Assembly (NCBI GenBank): GCA_030429125.1
Contig: JAUIDF010000004.1
Location: 1-36,412, forward strand
Origin: Gammaproteobacteria bacterium
GTDB taxonomy: Bacteria > Pseudomonadota > Gammaproteobacteria > Arenicellales > CAJQKF01
Length of the DNA: 36,412 bases
Direction of reading: 5' to 3'
The translations under genes and the position numbers were made by a program. The notes beneath the pieces are model-generated. The model was not told where the DNA came from. It did no database searches and was given only the letters and a program-made list of their open reading frames with translations. Shown here in pieces: positions 8,607-17,410 of the stretch. The stretch's first letter is position 1. Every line of letters begins with the position of its first letter.

Positions 8607-9794
8607 ATGGAAAATCACGTCTACGAATGGCTCAACCTGACGTTGCGCTGGATTCACATGATCGTCGGCATCGCCTGGATCGGCGCCTCGTTCTACTTCA
8701 ACTGGCTGGAGAACCGGCTCGACCGGCTGAGCGAGCGCGACCCCGGCATTGCCGGACAACTCTGGGCCATTCACGGCGGCGGTTTCTATCACCTGCGCAA
8801 GTTCGAGGTCGCACCGACGGCGCTGCCCGAACACCTGCACTGGTTCAAGTGGGAAGCCTATACCACGTGGCTGTCGGGCATGGCGCTGCTGGTGGTGGTC
8901 TACTACCTGAATGCGCGCGCCTTCGTGGTCGACCCGGCCAAGGCCGAACTCGGTGAACTGGCCGCCGTCGGCATCGGGCTCGGCGCCATCGCGCTGTCCT
9001 GGATCGTGTACGACCTCGCCTGCAAGAGCCCGCTGAGACACCGTCCCGGCCTGCTCGGTGCAGCGATCTTCGGTTTCTTCACGCTGCTCGCGCTGGCGCT
9101 CGACCTGGTGTTCGGCAGCCGCGCCGCCTACATCCACGTCGGCGCGGCCATCGGTACGGTGATGGTGGCCAACGTTTTCTTCGTCATCATCCCGGGACAG
9201 CGCGAACTGGTCGACGCCCTGTCCGGTCGGCGAGATCCCGATCCCGAACCGGGCCACAACGCCCTGCTGCGTTCGCGGCACAACAACTACCTGACGCTGC
9301 CGGTGCTGTTCATCATGATCAGCAGCCACTTCCCCTCGACCTACGGCCACGCCCACGGCTGGGCTATCCTGGTGGCGCTGTCCGCCATCGGTGTCGCCGT
9401 GCGGCACTACTTCAACATTCGCCATCTCCAGCCGCGGGCGATATGGATTCTGCCGGCCGCATTCGTCGCCCTCGCCGCGGTGACGTGGTACACCGCGCCG
9501 GCCGCGATCGAGCGCGGGACCACGCTCATCGTGCCGGACGATGACATCGCCGTGATCCTCGACGATCGCTGCACGTCGTGTCACGCCGCCGCTCCGACCC
9601 AACCGGGTTTCGCGTCGCCACCGGCCGGCCTGTCGCTGGAAGACATGGAAACGGTCAGGGCCAACGCCGAGCGCATCTACATGAGCACCATCGCCACCAA
9701 TACCATGCCGCTCGGCAACCTGACCGGCATGACGGAAACCGAGCGCGCGGTGCTCGGCATGTGGCTCGAGCGAGAGATCGAGGCGGCGCGATGA
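8607..9794 (+). CDS. puuD: Membrane urate hydroxylase/oxidase with C-terminal cytochrome c domain
   Basis: MENHVYEWLNLTLRWIHMIVGIAWIGASFYFNWLENRL plus multiple TM segments and C-terminal CTSCH haem motif with METVRANAERIYMSTIATNTMPLGN. Confidence 0.92.
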   Translation: MENHVYEWLNLTLRWIHMIVGIAWIGASFYFNWLENRLDRLSERDPGIAGQLWAIHGGGFYHLRKFEVAPTALPEHLHWFKWEAYTTWLSGMALLVVVYYLNARAFVVDPAKAELGELAAVGIGLGAIALSWIVYDLACKSPLRHRPGLLGAAIFGFFTLLALALDLVFGSRAAYIHVGAAIGTVMVANVFFVIIPGQRELVDALSGRRDPDPEPGHNALLRSRHNNYLTLPVLFIMISSHFPSTYGHAHGWAILVALSAIGVAVRHYFNIRHLQPRAIWILPAAFVALAAVTWYTAPAAIERGTTLIVPDDDIAVILDDRCTSCHAAAPTQPGFASPPAGLSLEDMETVRANAERIYMSTIATNTMPLGNLTGMTETERAVLGMWLEREIEAAR

Positions 9795-10717
9795 GCAGCC
9801 CGCGCGAGTATCCGCGCGACATGGTCGGCTACGGCGCATCGCCGCCGGTGGTACGCTGGCCGGGCGACGCCCGCGTCGCGGTGCAGTTCGTGATCAACTA
9901 CGAGGAAGGCGGCGAGAACAACGTGCTTCACGGGGACGACGCCTCCGAGGCGTTCCTCTCCGAGATCATCGGCGCGCCGGCCTACCCCGGCATGCGTCAC
10001 CTGAACATGGAGTCGATCTACGAGTACGGTTCGCGGGCGGGATTCTGGCGGCTGCATCGCCTGTTCACCGAACGCGGCATCGCGGTGACCGTGTTCGGCG
10101 TCGCCATGGCGCTGGCGCGCAACCCGGCGGCCGTCGCCGCCATGGGCGAGGCGGGCTGGGAGATTGCCAGCCACGGCTGGCGCTGGATCGACTACCAGCA
10201 CGTCGACGAGGCCACCGAACGCGAGCACCTCGAACGCGCGATAGCCGTGCATGCCGAGGTCACCGGCGACGCGCCGTCGGGTTTTTACCTCGGCCGCTGC
10301 AGCCCCAACACCCACCGGCTCGTCGCCGAGCGCGGCGACTTCGCCTATCACGCCGACAGCTACGCCGACGACCTGCCCTACTGGGACACGCGGCACGGCC
10401 GCGCCCAGTTGATCGTGCCCTATACCCTCGATGCCAACGACATGCGTTTCGCCACCAACCAGGGATTCAACAGTGGCGCCCAGTTCTACGAGTACCTGAA
10501 GGATACCTTCGACGTGCTCCACGCCGAGGGTGCCGACGCGCCACGCATGATGTCGGTGGGCCTGCACTGCCGTCTCGCCGGCCGGCCCGGCCGGCTGGCG
10601 GCGCTGGCACGGTTCGTGGACTACGCGGCGTCGCGCGAGCGAACCTGGTTCGCCACGCGACTCGACATCGCCCGCCGATTCAGGGAGCAGTACCCGGCGC
10701 CTGTCGTCGTAGCCTGA
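9791..10717 (+). CDS. puuE: Allantoinase of the polysaccharide deacetylase type (PuuE)
   Basis: YPRDMVGYGASPPVVRWPGDARVAVQFVINYEEGGENNVLHGDDASEAFLSEI; ATGA overlap with puuD. Confidence 0.92.
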   Translation: MSSPREYPRDMVGYGASPPVVRWPGDARVAVQFVINYEEGGENNVLHGDDASEAFLSEIIGAPAYPGMRHLNMESIYEYGSRAGFWRLHRLFTERGIAVTVFGVAMALARNPAAVAAMGEAGWEIASHGWRWIDYQHVDEATEREHLERAIAVHAEVTGDAPSGFYLGRCSPNTHRLVAERGDFAYHADSYADDLPYWDTRHGRAQLIVPYTLDANDMRFATNQGFNSGAQFYEYLKDTFDVLHAEGADAPRMMSVGLHCRLAGRPGRLAALARFVDYAASRERTWFATRLDIARRFREQYPAPVVVA

Positions 10718-10767
10718 GTCGCGCGCGGTCGCGTCCCGAATAACCAACCGGTACCGGTTCACCCGAC

Positions 10768-11730
10768 ATGAGTAACAACGACATCAACCTCGCATCGGCC
10801 CGTCTCGGCGCCGTCGCGGTATTCGCCACGGACGACTTCTTCGCCGACAAGTCGCGAATGCTCGACGATGCCGAACCGGTCTTCATCGAGGGCAAGTACG
10901 ACGCCAACGGCAAGTGGATGGATGGCTGGGAATCGCGCCGTCGACGCGGCCCGGGCCATGACTGGTGCGTCGTGAAGCTGGCGCGAACGGCGAACCTGTC
11001 GTCCATCGAGTTCGATACGCGGCACTTCACCGGCAATTTCGCCCCGGCCGCGTCGGTCGACGCCTGCCTGAGCGACGCCGACGATCCCGGCGAGGACGCT
11101 CCCTGGCAGAGCATCGTCGACATGATCACGCTGAACGGCAACGACCGGCGAGCGGTGGACGTGTCGATGCCGGGACCGTTCTCGCACGTGCGCCTCAACA
11201 TTCACCCCGACGGCGGCATGGCGCGGCTGCGCGTGCACGGTCGCCCGGTGATCGCGGACTCCGATGGCGTCATCGATCTCGCCGCCAGCCTCAACGGCGG
11301 CGTCGCGCTGGCCTGCAACGACTCGCACTTCGGTTCCATGCACAACCTGCTCGCGCCCGGCCGCGGCCGCGACATGGGCGACGGCTGGGAAACGAGACGG
11401 CGGCGCGAACCCGGTTTCGACTGGGTCATCGTCGAACTCGGGCGCACCGGCGTGGTGGAGCGCATCGAGATCGACACCGCGCACTTCAAGGGCAACTATC
11501 CCGACCGCTGCAGCGTGCAGGCGGCCCGCGTCGACGGACCCGACGCCGCCTCCATCGCCGCTCGCAGCCTGCACTGGGCCACGCTGCTGGACGAATGCAA
11601 GCTGCAGGCGGACCGGGTGCACGTCTTCGACACGGTTCGCGACATCGGCCCGGTGAACTGCGTGCGCCTGAACATCATGCCCGACGGCGGCATCAGCCGC
11701 CTGCGGGTCTTTGGTAGGGTCAGCCGATGA
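10768..11730 (+). CDS. alc: Allantoicase
   Basis: Two tandem repeats: ATDDFFADKSRMLDDAEPVFIEGKYDANGKWMDGWESRRRR... and NDSHFGSMHNLLAPGRGRDMGDGWETRRRREPGFDWVIVELG. Confidence 0.95.
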   Translation: MSNNDINLASARLGAVAVFATDDFFADKSRMLDDAEPVFIEGKYDANGKWMDGWESRRRRGPGHDWCVVKLARTANLSSIEFDTRHFTGNFAPAASVDACLSDADDPGEDAPWQSIVDMITLNGNDRRAVDVSMPGPFSHVRLNIHPDGGMARLRVHGRPVIADSDGVIDLAASLNGGVALACNDSHFGSMHNLLAPGRGRDMGDGWETRRRREPGFDWVIVELGRTGVVERIEIDTAHFKGNYPDRCSVQAARVDGPDAASIAARSLHWATLLDECKLQADRVHVFDTVRDIGPVNCVRLNIMPDGGISRLRVFGRVSR

Positions 11731-12245
11731 CAAGCCTGACCGCCGAGCGCCTGACCGCCGACGCCTTCCGACCCTTCGGCGAGGTCATCGACCTGCGCAC
11801 CGCGCGCAGCCTGTGGATCAACGACGGGCTCACCGAGCGGTTCCACGACCTCGCCACGGTGGACGTGGCCGGCGACCAGGCGCGCGTGCTGGTCAACGTG
11901 TTCCGCTCGCAGCCCATTGCCCTGCCGCACCGCGTCGAGCGCCTGGAACGTCACCCGCTCGGCAGCCAGGCCTTCGTGCCGACCGCGCGCGCGCGCATCC
12001 TGGTGCTGGTCGCCCTCGGCGACACGACGCCGGATCCGCGAAGCATTCGCCTGTTCGTCACCGACGGCGAGCAGGGCGTGAACTACGCGCGCAACGCCTG
12101 GCACCACTACCAGATGGTGCTCGACGAACCGGCTGACTTCATCGTCGTCGACCGCGGCGGAGCGGGGAACAACCTGGAGGAGGTCGACGTATCGGCGCTG
12201 TCGCTCACCATCGACGCGGGCCCGACCGGTTTCGCGACGGCCTAG
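11727..12245 (+). CDS. allA: Ureidoglycolate lyase/hydrolase
   Basis: LTADAFRPFGEVID, VERLERHPLGSQAFVPTARARILVLVALGD, WHHYQMVLDEPADFIVVDRGG; ATGA overlap with alc. Confidence 0.93.
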   Translation: MTSLTAERLTADAFRPFGEVIDLRTARSLWINDGLTERFHDLATVDVAGDQARVLVNVFRSQPIALPHRVERLERHPLGSQAFVPTARARILVLVALGDTTPDPRSIRLFVTDGEQGVNYARNAWHHYQMVLDEPADFIVVDRGGAGNNLEEVDVSALSLTIDAGPTGFATA

Positions 12246-13165
12246 CGTTTGCCATTGCGCGAGAGTCGCGAAACGATCAGCGGCGTGAGATACATCGGCA
12301 CCTGCCAGACGGCGACGAACACGATGAACCCCTCGGGCAGCAGCGCACCGGCGACGGCCAGCAGCAGCCCCAGGTTGCGATAGGAGGCGAGCAGTCCCGC
12401 GGTCAGCGCGAAGCCCCGTCCGCCAGCCGCGAAGACCAGTGCCGTCAGCACGAACTGCCCGGCGTGGATGGCGAGCGCCAGCAACAACAGGCCCGCCATG
12501 GCGGCGGGCTCGGCCAGAATACGCGGACCGATACCGTCCATGACGCCTATCGCGAATACGCACAGGAACAGCACGCTGCCATGACGCAGCGCCGCACAGC
12601 CCTGCACCCGCGCCCGCCATCGCGCCCGCGACTGCACGAAGAGCGCGGTGATCAGCGGCAGGGCGAGGAAAACGCCGAGGCGCCAGGCGTAACCCGCGAC
12701 GTCGAAGGTCGCCGGCGCACCCGCCACCCACGCGGATAGCGGCGGCAGGGTCAGCGGCATCAACAGGACCGAGGCCAGCGTGCCGCGCAGTGCCATTGCC
12801 TCGTCGAGATTCATCAGCCGTGCGAAGGCCGCCGCGCCGAACAGGCTGCCGGCGCAGGCGGTGTAGAAGGCGAGCAACGAGTATTCGCCCCCGAGCGGCG
12901 AGTAAAGATGGACCACGCCGAACGCCAGCGGCAGGGCCAGCAACTGCCAGGCACACACCGCGAATGCGGGTGCGGCATCGCGCCGCATGCCTGCAAACGC
13001 GCCACGCAGGTCGATGAGCAACACGGCGAAAAGGATCAGGCAGAAGATGCTCGGAAACAGGAGCGGCCTGAGCGCGGCGGCCAGCGGCGGAACGACGATG
13101 CCGACCAGCACCGACAATGCCAGCAGGTGGGCGCTATCGAACGGGATCGTGCGGCGCGTCGGCAT
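12242..13165 (-). CDS. Bile acid:sodium symporter (BASS)-like membrane transporter
   Basis: About 9-10 hydrophobic segments; LLASYRNLGLLLAVAGALLP and related BASS-like patterns; stop overlaps the allA stop at CTAG. Confidence 0.65.
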   Translation of the reverse strand: MPTRRTIPFDSAHLLALSVLVGIVVPPLAAALRPLLFPSIFCLILFAVLLIDLRGAFAGMRRDAAPAFAVCAWQLLALPLAFGVVHLYSPLGGEYSLLAFYTACAGSLFGAAAFARLMNLDEAMALRGTLASVLLMPLTLPPLSAWVAGAPATFDVAGYAWRLGVFLALPLITALFVQSRARWRARVQGCAALRHGSVLFLCVFAIGVMDGIGPRILAEPAAMAGLLLLALAIHAGQFVLTALVFAAGGRGFALTAGLLASYRNLGLLLAVAGALLPEGFIVFVAVWQVPMYLTPLIVSRLSRNGKR

Positions 13166-13203
13166 CGGCCATTCGTCGCGGATAACGGCGAGCCGGGTTC
13201 GTT

Positions 13204-14124
13204 TCAGCGCGCGCCGGACAGTGACGCCGGATCGACGATGCCGTGAATGACGCCGTAGTCAATCAGCATTGCGGGCTCCGGGAACCACATCTCGGTGTCG
13301 GGCGTTTCGAAGACGCGCTCGAGGAATCGCTCGTCGATGTCGCGTCCGCGATACCACGTGCGATCCTTCTCCTGCTCTTCCCTGGGATCGAGGTAGCCAA
13401 GGTTCTTCGTGGTGTCATAGCGATACTGATGAAATCCGAGTTTTGCACCACTGCCGACGTAACGGCGACGACCCGCGATGAAGGCGGTGGTGCAGGCAGA
13501 GTAGCAACCGGTAAACGTGTACGTGTCGAGATTGCGCTCCGTCACCACGCGCGCCACGCCGCGACCCTCGTACACGCGCCCGCCGGTGCTGTCGAGCACC
13601 AGTCCGACGACGTCGGGGTTGTCGTCCAGCCAGCGCTCGAGCTCGCGCGTGGTACCGTTCTGCATGTCGCCGCCCAATCGCGCCAGTGTACTGTCGCCGA
13701 TACGCGCGATGTCGTAGACGCGCGTGGTTTTCTCACGCCATTCCCGATCCAGCGCCAGCTCGATCTGCCGGGCGCCGACTTCCTGCACGGCGCCCACGGC
13801 GGCGATGATCGCGCCGAGTGCCGCGGCGATGACGCCGGCCTGCGCGGCGCGACCGAATACCGGGTTGCCGTAGTTCAGCAGGTATCGCTCGCAGCTTCGC
13901 ATCACGCCCGTCGACTGCCACACCATGACCGGTACGAATAAGCCCATGCAGTAGACGATGATGGCCGAGTAGGCCACGCGTGCGTCGTCCTTGAGCGCCG
14001 CGGCAAGCGGGTCGAGCAGCCACCACAGTACGCAGAACAACGGCAGGAAATTGACCAGTGTCGCCCGGCCCAGCGAATGCTCGCCGCGCCAGTGACCCAC
14101 CAGGTAACGCCAGGCGGCTCGCAA
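13204..14124 (-). CDS. Membrane protein with ClpP/SppA-like (COG3904-type) C-terminal domain; TTG start
   Basis: N-terminal TM helices, then DNPDVVGLVLDSTGGRVYEGRGVARVVTERNLDTYTFTGCYSACTTAFIAGRRRYVGSGAKLGFHQY, typical of the crotonase/ClpP-like serine peptidase fold. Confidence 0.65.
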   Translation of the reverse strand: MRAAWRYLVGHWRGEHSLGRATLVNFLPLFCVLWWLLDPLAAALKDDARVAYSAIIVYCMGLFVPVMVWQSTGVMRSCERYLLNYGNPVFGRAAQAGVIAAALGAIIAAVGAVQEVGARQIELALDREWREKTTRVYDIARIGDSTLARLGGDMQNGTTRELERWLDDNPDVVGLVLDSTGGRVYEGRGVARVVTERNLDTYTFTGCYSACTTAFIAGRRRYVGSGAKLGFHQYRYDTTKNLGYLDPREEQEKDRTWYRGRDIDERFLERVFETPDTEMWFPEPAMLIDYGVIHGIVDPASLSGAR

Positions 14125-14272
14125 TGATCAGGGCCCTCGTTCGATGTACTCGCCTCGACGTTACACCAATCGAAGTGGCGGCGCGAAGCCGGTCGATGCA
14201 CCTGTCCGCGCAGGATGCTGCCTGCGCGACCGTTACCCCGGGCGAGGGAGCCCTGGAGCCTGATCGGCGGGC

Positions 14273-14971
14273 TTAGAACGGCAGGGTCAGGCGGGTACCG
14301 TCCGGGCTCGGCGCCTCGGCGCGCTGCTCCGTCACCTCGGCGGATTCGGGCAACGCCGCCGGCTCGGTGGCGACCGGTTCGGGGATCGCCGCGGGCGCCG
14401 CGGCGTCGGCGCTCTCTGACGGCATCGGCAGGTTCTCGAGACCCGCCGTCTCCGCACCGCGAGCGTCGCCATCGTCGAGCGAGCGGATGGGTTGCGACTC
14501 GAGTTCGGGCCGCTTGATGGCGAGCCGTTCCAGCTCGCCGTTTCGCTCGATGAGCACGTGATCCCGGCGCACCTCGGCCAGCGTCGCATCCGTCTTGCCG
14601 ATCACCTGGCCGACGCGCACCACCTGTTGCTTTCCGCGGCCGGCCTCGATCAGCGCGATGCCCTCGTTGGCCGAACCGATGGCGATGACGCCGACGAGAT
14701 TCAGATTCAGTCGCGTCGGCGGCGCCGCCTTGCGCTCGACCACGCGGGGCTCGCGCGGCTCCGTGCCGAACAGGTGCGCGCGAACGAGGGCGCCGACATC
14801 CACGCGATCGGGCCCGGCATCGATTCGCTCCGGCTTGACATCGGCCGGCTGGTAGGCGACGCCCTTCAATATACCGCTGGTCCAGGCGTCGTAGGCCACC
14901 CAGGCCACGGCACCCAGCGCGAATGCGTTGAGGGTGATCGCCGTGAATGCTTTCCCAAGGGAATTCAACAT
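14273..14971 (-). CDS. Orphan GspC/type II secretion HR-domain-like protein
   Basis: Single N-terminal TM; LVRAHLFGTEPREP...APPTRLNLNLVGVIAIGSANEGIALIEAGRGKQQVVRVGQVIGKTDATLAEVRRDHVLIERNGELERLAI fits the GspC homology region; Ala/Pro/Glu-rich tail, no PDZ seen. Confidence 0.6.
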   Translation of the reverse strand: MLNSLGKAFTAITLNAFALGAVAWVAYDAWTSGILKGVAYQPADVKPERIDAGPDRVDVGALVRAHLFGTEPREPRVVERKAAPPTRLNLNLVGVIAIGSANEGIALIEAGRGKQQVVRVGQVIGKTDATLAEVRRDHVLIERNGELERLAIKRPELESQPIRSLDDGDARGAETAGLENLPMPSESADAAAPAAIPEPVATEPAALPESAEVTEQRAEAPSPDGTRLTLPF

Positions 14972-15034
14972 ATTGTGATTCTATCGGCAGGAACGTGGCG
15001 GCGACAAGCGATTCCGCACGTGGTGCCCGGCGCG

Positions 15035-15088
15035 TTGACATCGCCCTGTCACCTGGATTATTTTGCGACGCAACAATGGTGCGACGCA
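15035..15088 (+). promoter_or_regulatory. Candidate sigma70-like promoter plus two TGCGACGCA palindromes upstream of phaB-like gene
   Basis: TTGACA (15035-15040), 18-bp spacer, TATTTT (15059-15064); TGCGACGCA at 15064-15072 and 15080-15088. Confidence 0.5.
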
Positions 15089-15144
15089 GCACTCGAGAAC
15101 CCGCGCGCCCGTTGTGACCAGCGTTATCAAGACCGGAAACATTC

Positions 15145-15891
15145 ATGAGCAATAAAACCGCACTGATTACCGGTGGCACCGGCGGCCTCGGCACGGCCAT
15201 CTGCAAGGCGCTCTGCGATCGTGGAGATCGCGTGATCGCCTGCCATCTGCCGAGTGACACCGCGCCCGCCACGGCATGGCAGGAACGACTGAAAGAGGAA
15301 GGCTACGACATCGCCATCATCCCGGGCGACGTCTCTTCTTTCACCGACACCAAGCGCATGATCGCCGAGATCGAGGCGAACTACGGCTGGGTGGACATCC
15401 TGGTCAATTGCGCGGGCATCACTCGCGACAAGACCCTGCGCAAGATGGAAGAGAAGGACTGGGAGGACGTGGTCAACGTCAATCTCGGGAGCGTGTTCAA
15501 CGTGACCCGCCAGGTCATCGAGGGCATGATCGAGCGCGGCTTCGGACGCATCGTCAACATCTCCTCCGTCAACGGTCAGAGGGGCCAGTTCGGGCAGACC
15601 AACTACTCGGCGGCCAAGGCCGGCATGCATGGCTTCACCATGGCGCTGGCGCAGGAATCTGCGCGCAAGGGCGTGACCGTGAACTCGGTATCGCCGGGCT
15701 ACATCGCCACCAGCATGACCGAAGCCATTCCCGAGGACGTGCGCAACCAGATCGTGTCCGGCATTCCCGTCGGCCGCATGGGCGACCCCGAGGACATTGC
15801 TCATACCATCGCCTTTCTCACCGACGAGAAGAGCGATTACATCACCGGCGCGAACATCCCGGTCAACGGCGGCCTGTACATGTCCTTCTAG
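15145..15891 (+). CDS. phaB: Acetoacetyl-CoA reductase (PhaB/PhbB-like SDR)
   Basis: TALITGGTGGLGTAICKAL, NCAGITRDKTLRKM, NISSVNGQRGQFGQTNYSAAKAGMHGFTMALAQE, NSVSPGYIATSM motifs. Confidence 0.88.
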   Translation: MSNKTALITGGTGGLGTAICKALCDRGDRVIACHLPSDTAPATAWQERLKEEGYDIAIIPGDVSSFTDTKRMIAEIEANYGWVDILVNCAGITRDKTLRKMEEKDWEDVVNVNLGSVFNVTRQVIEGMIERGFGRIVNISSVNGQRGQFGQTNYSAAKAGMHGFTMALAQESARKGVTVNSVSPGYIATSMTEAIPEDVRNQIVSGIPVGRMGDPEDIAHTIAFLTDEKSDYITGANIPVNGGLYMSF

Positions 15892-15904
15892 CGAATCGAT
15901 GCCG

Positions 15905-15922
15905 GGCCCCGTTCGCGGGGCC
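15905..15922 (+). terminator. Candidate terminator hairpin with UUCG loop after phaB-like gene
   Basis: GGCCCCG-TTCG-CGGGGCC perfect 7-bp stem, 13 bp after the stop codon; no U-tract. Confidence 0.45.
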
Positions 15923-16042
15923 TCGTACATTCCGGTGCGCGGCCGCCGCGGCCGGCGCCGTGCCGCCCGGGTGCGATAGCCATTACAATCCCTGTCGAGG
16001 ACGGGACCGCCGGTCCCGCCGCCATCACGACAGGAGGACGCC

Positions 16043-16288
16043 ATGTCCGAACCTCGCATCGCGCAAAAGGGACCCTACAAGGTCCAGCTCTCTCCCGGTA
16101 CCTACTGGTGGTGCCAGTGCGGCCGTTCCAACAACCAGCCGTTCTGCGACGGCTCCCACAAGGGCAGCGAGTTCTCGCCGATGAAAGTGGAAGTCACGGT
16201 GACCGGTACGCTGTCGCTGTGCGGCTGCAAGCATTCGGGCAATCGCCCGTACTGCGACGGTACGCACCGCACCCTCGACGACGACTGA
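16043..16288 (+). CDS. Dual CDGSH iron-sulfur domain protein
   Basis: Two motifs: CQCGRSNNQPFCDGSH and CGCKHSGNRPYCDGTH. Confidence 0.92.
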   Translation: MSEPRIAQKGPYKVQLSPGTYWWCQCGRSNNQPFCDGSHKGSEFSPMKVEVTVTGTLSLCGCKHSGNRPYCDGTHRTLDDD

Positions 16289-16429
16289 CGCAGTAAACAC
16301 GAGCCCCTTGAACAACGCCCGCCGTCAACGACTGCGAATCCGGCACGTCGGCACGACACGTCGGCGGTCGCACCATCGCCCCGGCGCGGCAACGCTGTCG
16401 GCCAGGCCGGTCACGGCGATTCGCGCACG

Positions 16430-17410
16430 ATGACCCCGCCGCGCATCGTCGTCACCGCCGGCGAGCCGGCCGGTATCGGTCCCGAGCTGGTGGCGCGGGC
16501 GGCGCAGTGCAGCGTGCCGGCCTCGATGGTCGCGATCGGCGATCCCTCGCTGCTCGAATCCGGCGCACGCGCCGCAGGCGTACCGCTAACGCTGGTGGAC
16601 GACGACGGCGGCGCGCACGAACCGGGCACGCTGCGGGTCGTACCGGTAACCCTCGAGGCCGCGAGCACGCCCGGCCGACTCGACCCGGCCAATGCCCGCT
16701 ACGTGCTCGACACGCTGGACCTCGCCTGCGACGGCTGCCTCGACGGACGCTACGATGCCATGGTCACGGCACCGGTGCAGAAGTCCGTGATCAACGATGC
16801 CGGCATCGGCTTCAGTGGACACACCGAGTATCTTGCCGCGCGCTGCGGCGGCGCGCACCCCGTGATGATGCTGGCCGCGGGGGCGCTGCGCGTCACCCTG
16901 TACAGCACCCACCTGCCGCTGCGCGACGTCGCCGACGCCCTCGATGCCGACACCCTGGAACGCGTCATCCGCATCGTGCACGCGGACCTCGCCGACCGTT
17001 TCGGCATCGACGCGCCACGCATCGGCGTGTGCGGACTCAATCCCCACGCCGGCGAAGGCGGCCACCTGGGTCGCGAGGAGATCGACATCATCGCGCCCGT
17101 CATCCGCAAACTGCGCGATGACGGCCTGTCGCTGACCGGTCCGCTGCCGGCCGATACCGCGTTCACCGGCCGCGTGCTCGCGGAGCTGGACACCGTGCTC
17201 GCCATGTACCACGACCAGGGCCTGCCGGTGATCAAGTACGCCGGGTTCGGCGAGGTAGTGAACATTACCCTGGGACTGCCGATCATCCGTACCTCGGTCG
17301 ATCACGGCACCGCGCTCGACCTCGCCGGCACCGGCCGCGCCAGCGCCGACTCGCTGATGAAGGCCATTCACACGGCCATCGAGCTCGCGCGCCAGCGGTG
17401 TCGACGATGA
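16430..17410 (+). CDS. pdxA: 4-hydroxythreonine-4-phosphate dehydrogenase
   Basis: RIVVTAGEPAGIGPEL, GHTEYLAARCG, GLNPHAGEGGHLGREE, MYHDQGLPVIKYAGFGEVVNITLGLPIIRTSVDHGTALDLAGTGRA. Confidence 0.97.
   Translation: MTPPRIVVTAGEPAGIGPELVARAAQCSVPASMVAIGDPSLLESGARAAGVPLTLVDDDGGAHEPGTLRVVPVTLEAASTPGRLDPANARYVLDTLDLACDGCLDGRYDAMVTAPVQKSVINDAGIGFSGHTEYLAARCGGAHPVMMLAAGALRVTLYSTHLPLRDVADALDADTLERVIRIVHADLADRFGIDAPRIGVCGLNPHAGEGGHLGREEIDIIAPVIRKLRDDGLSLTGPLPADTAFTGRVLAELDTVLAMYHDQGLPVIKYAGFGEVVNITLGLPIIRTSVDHGTALDLAGTGRASADSLMKAIHTAIELARQRCRR

Noticed and set aside
8457-9839. 460-aa minus-strand ORF
   Set aside because: Antisense to puuD, overlapping gntR out of frame; not a credible protein
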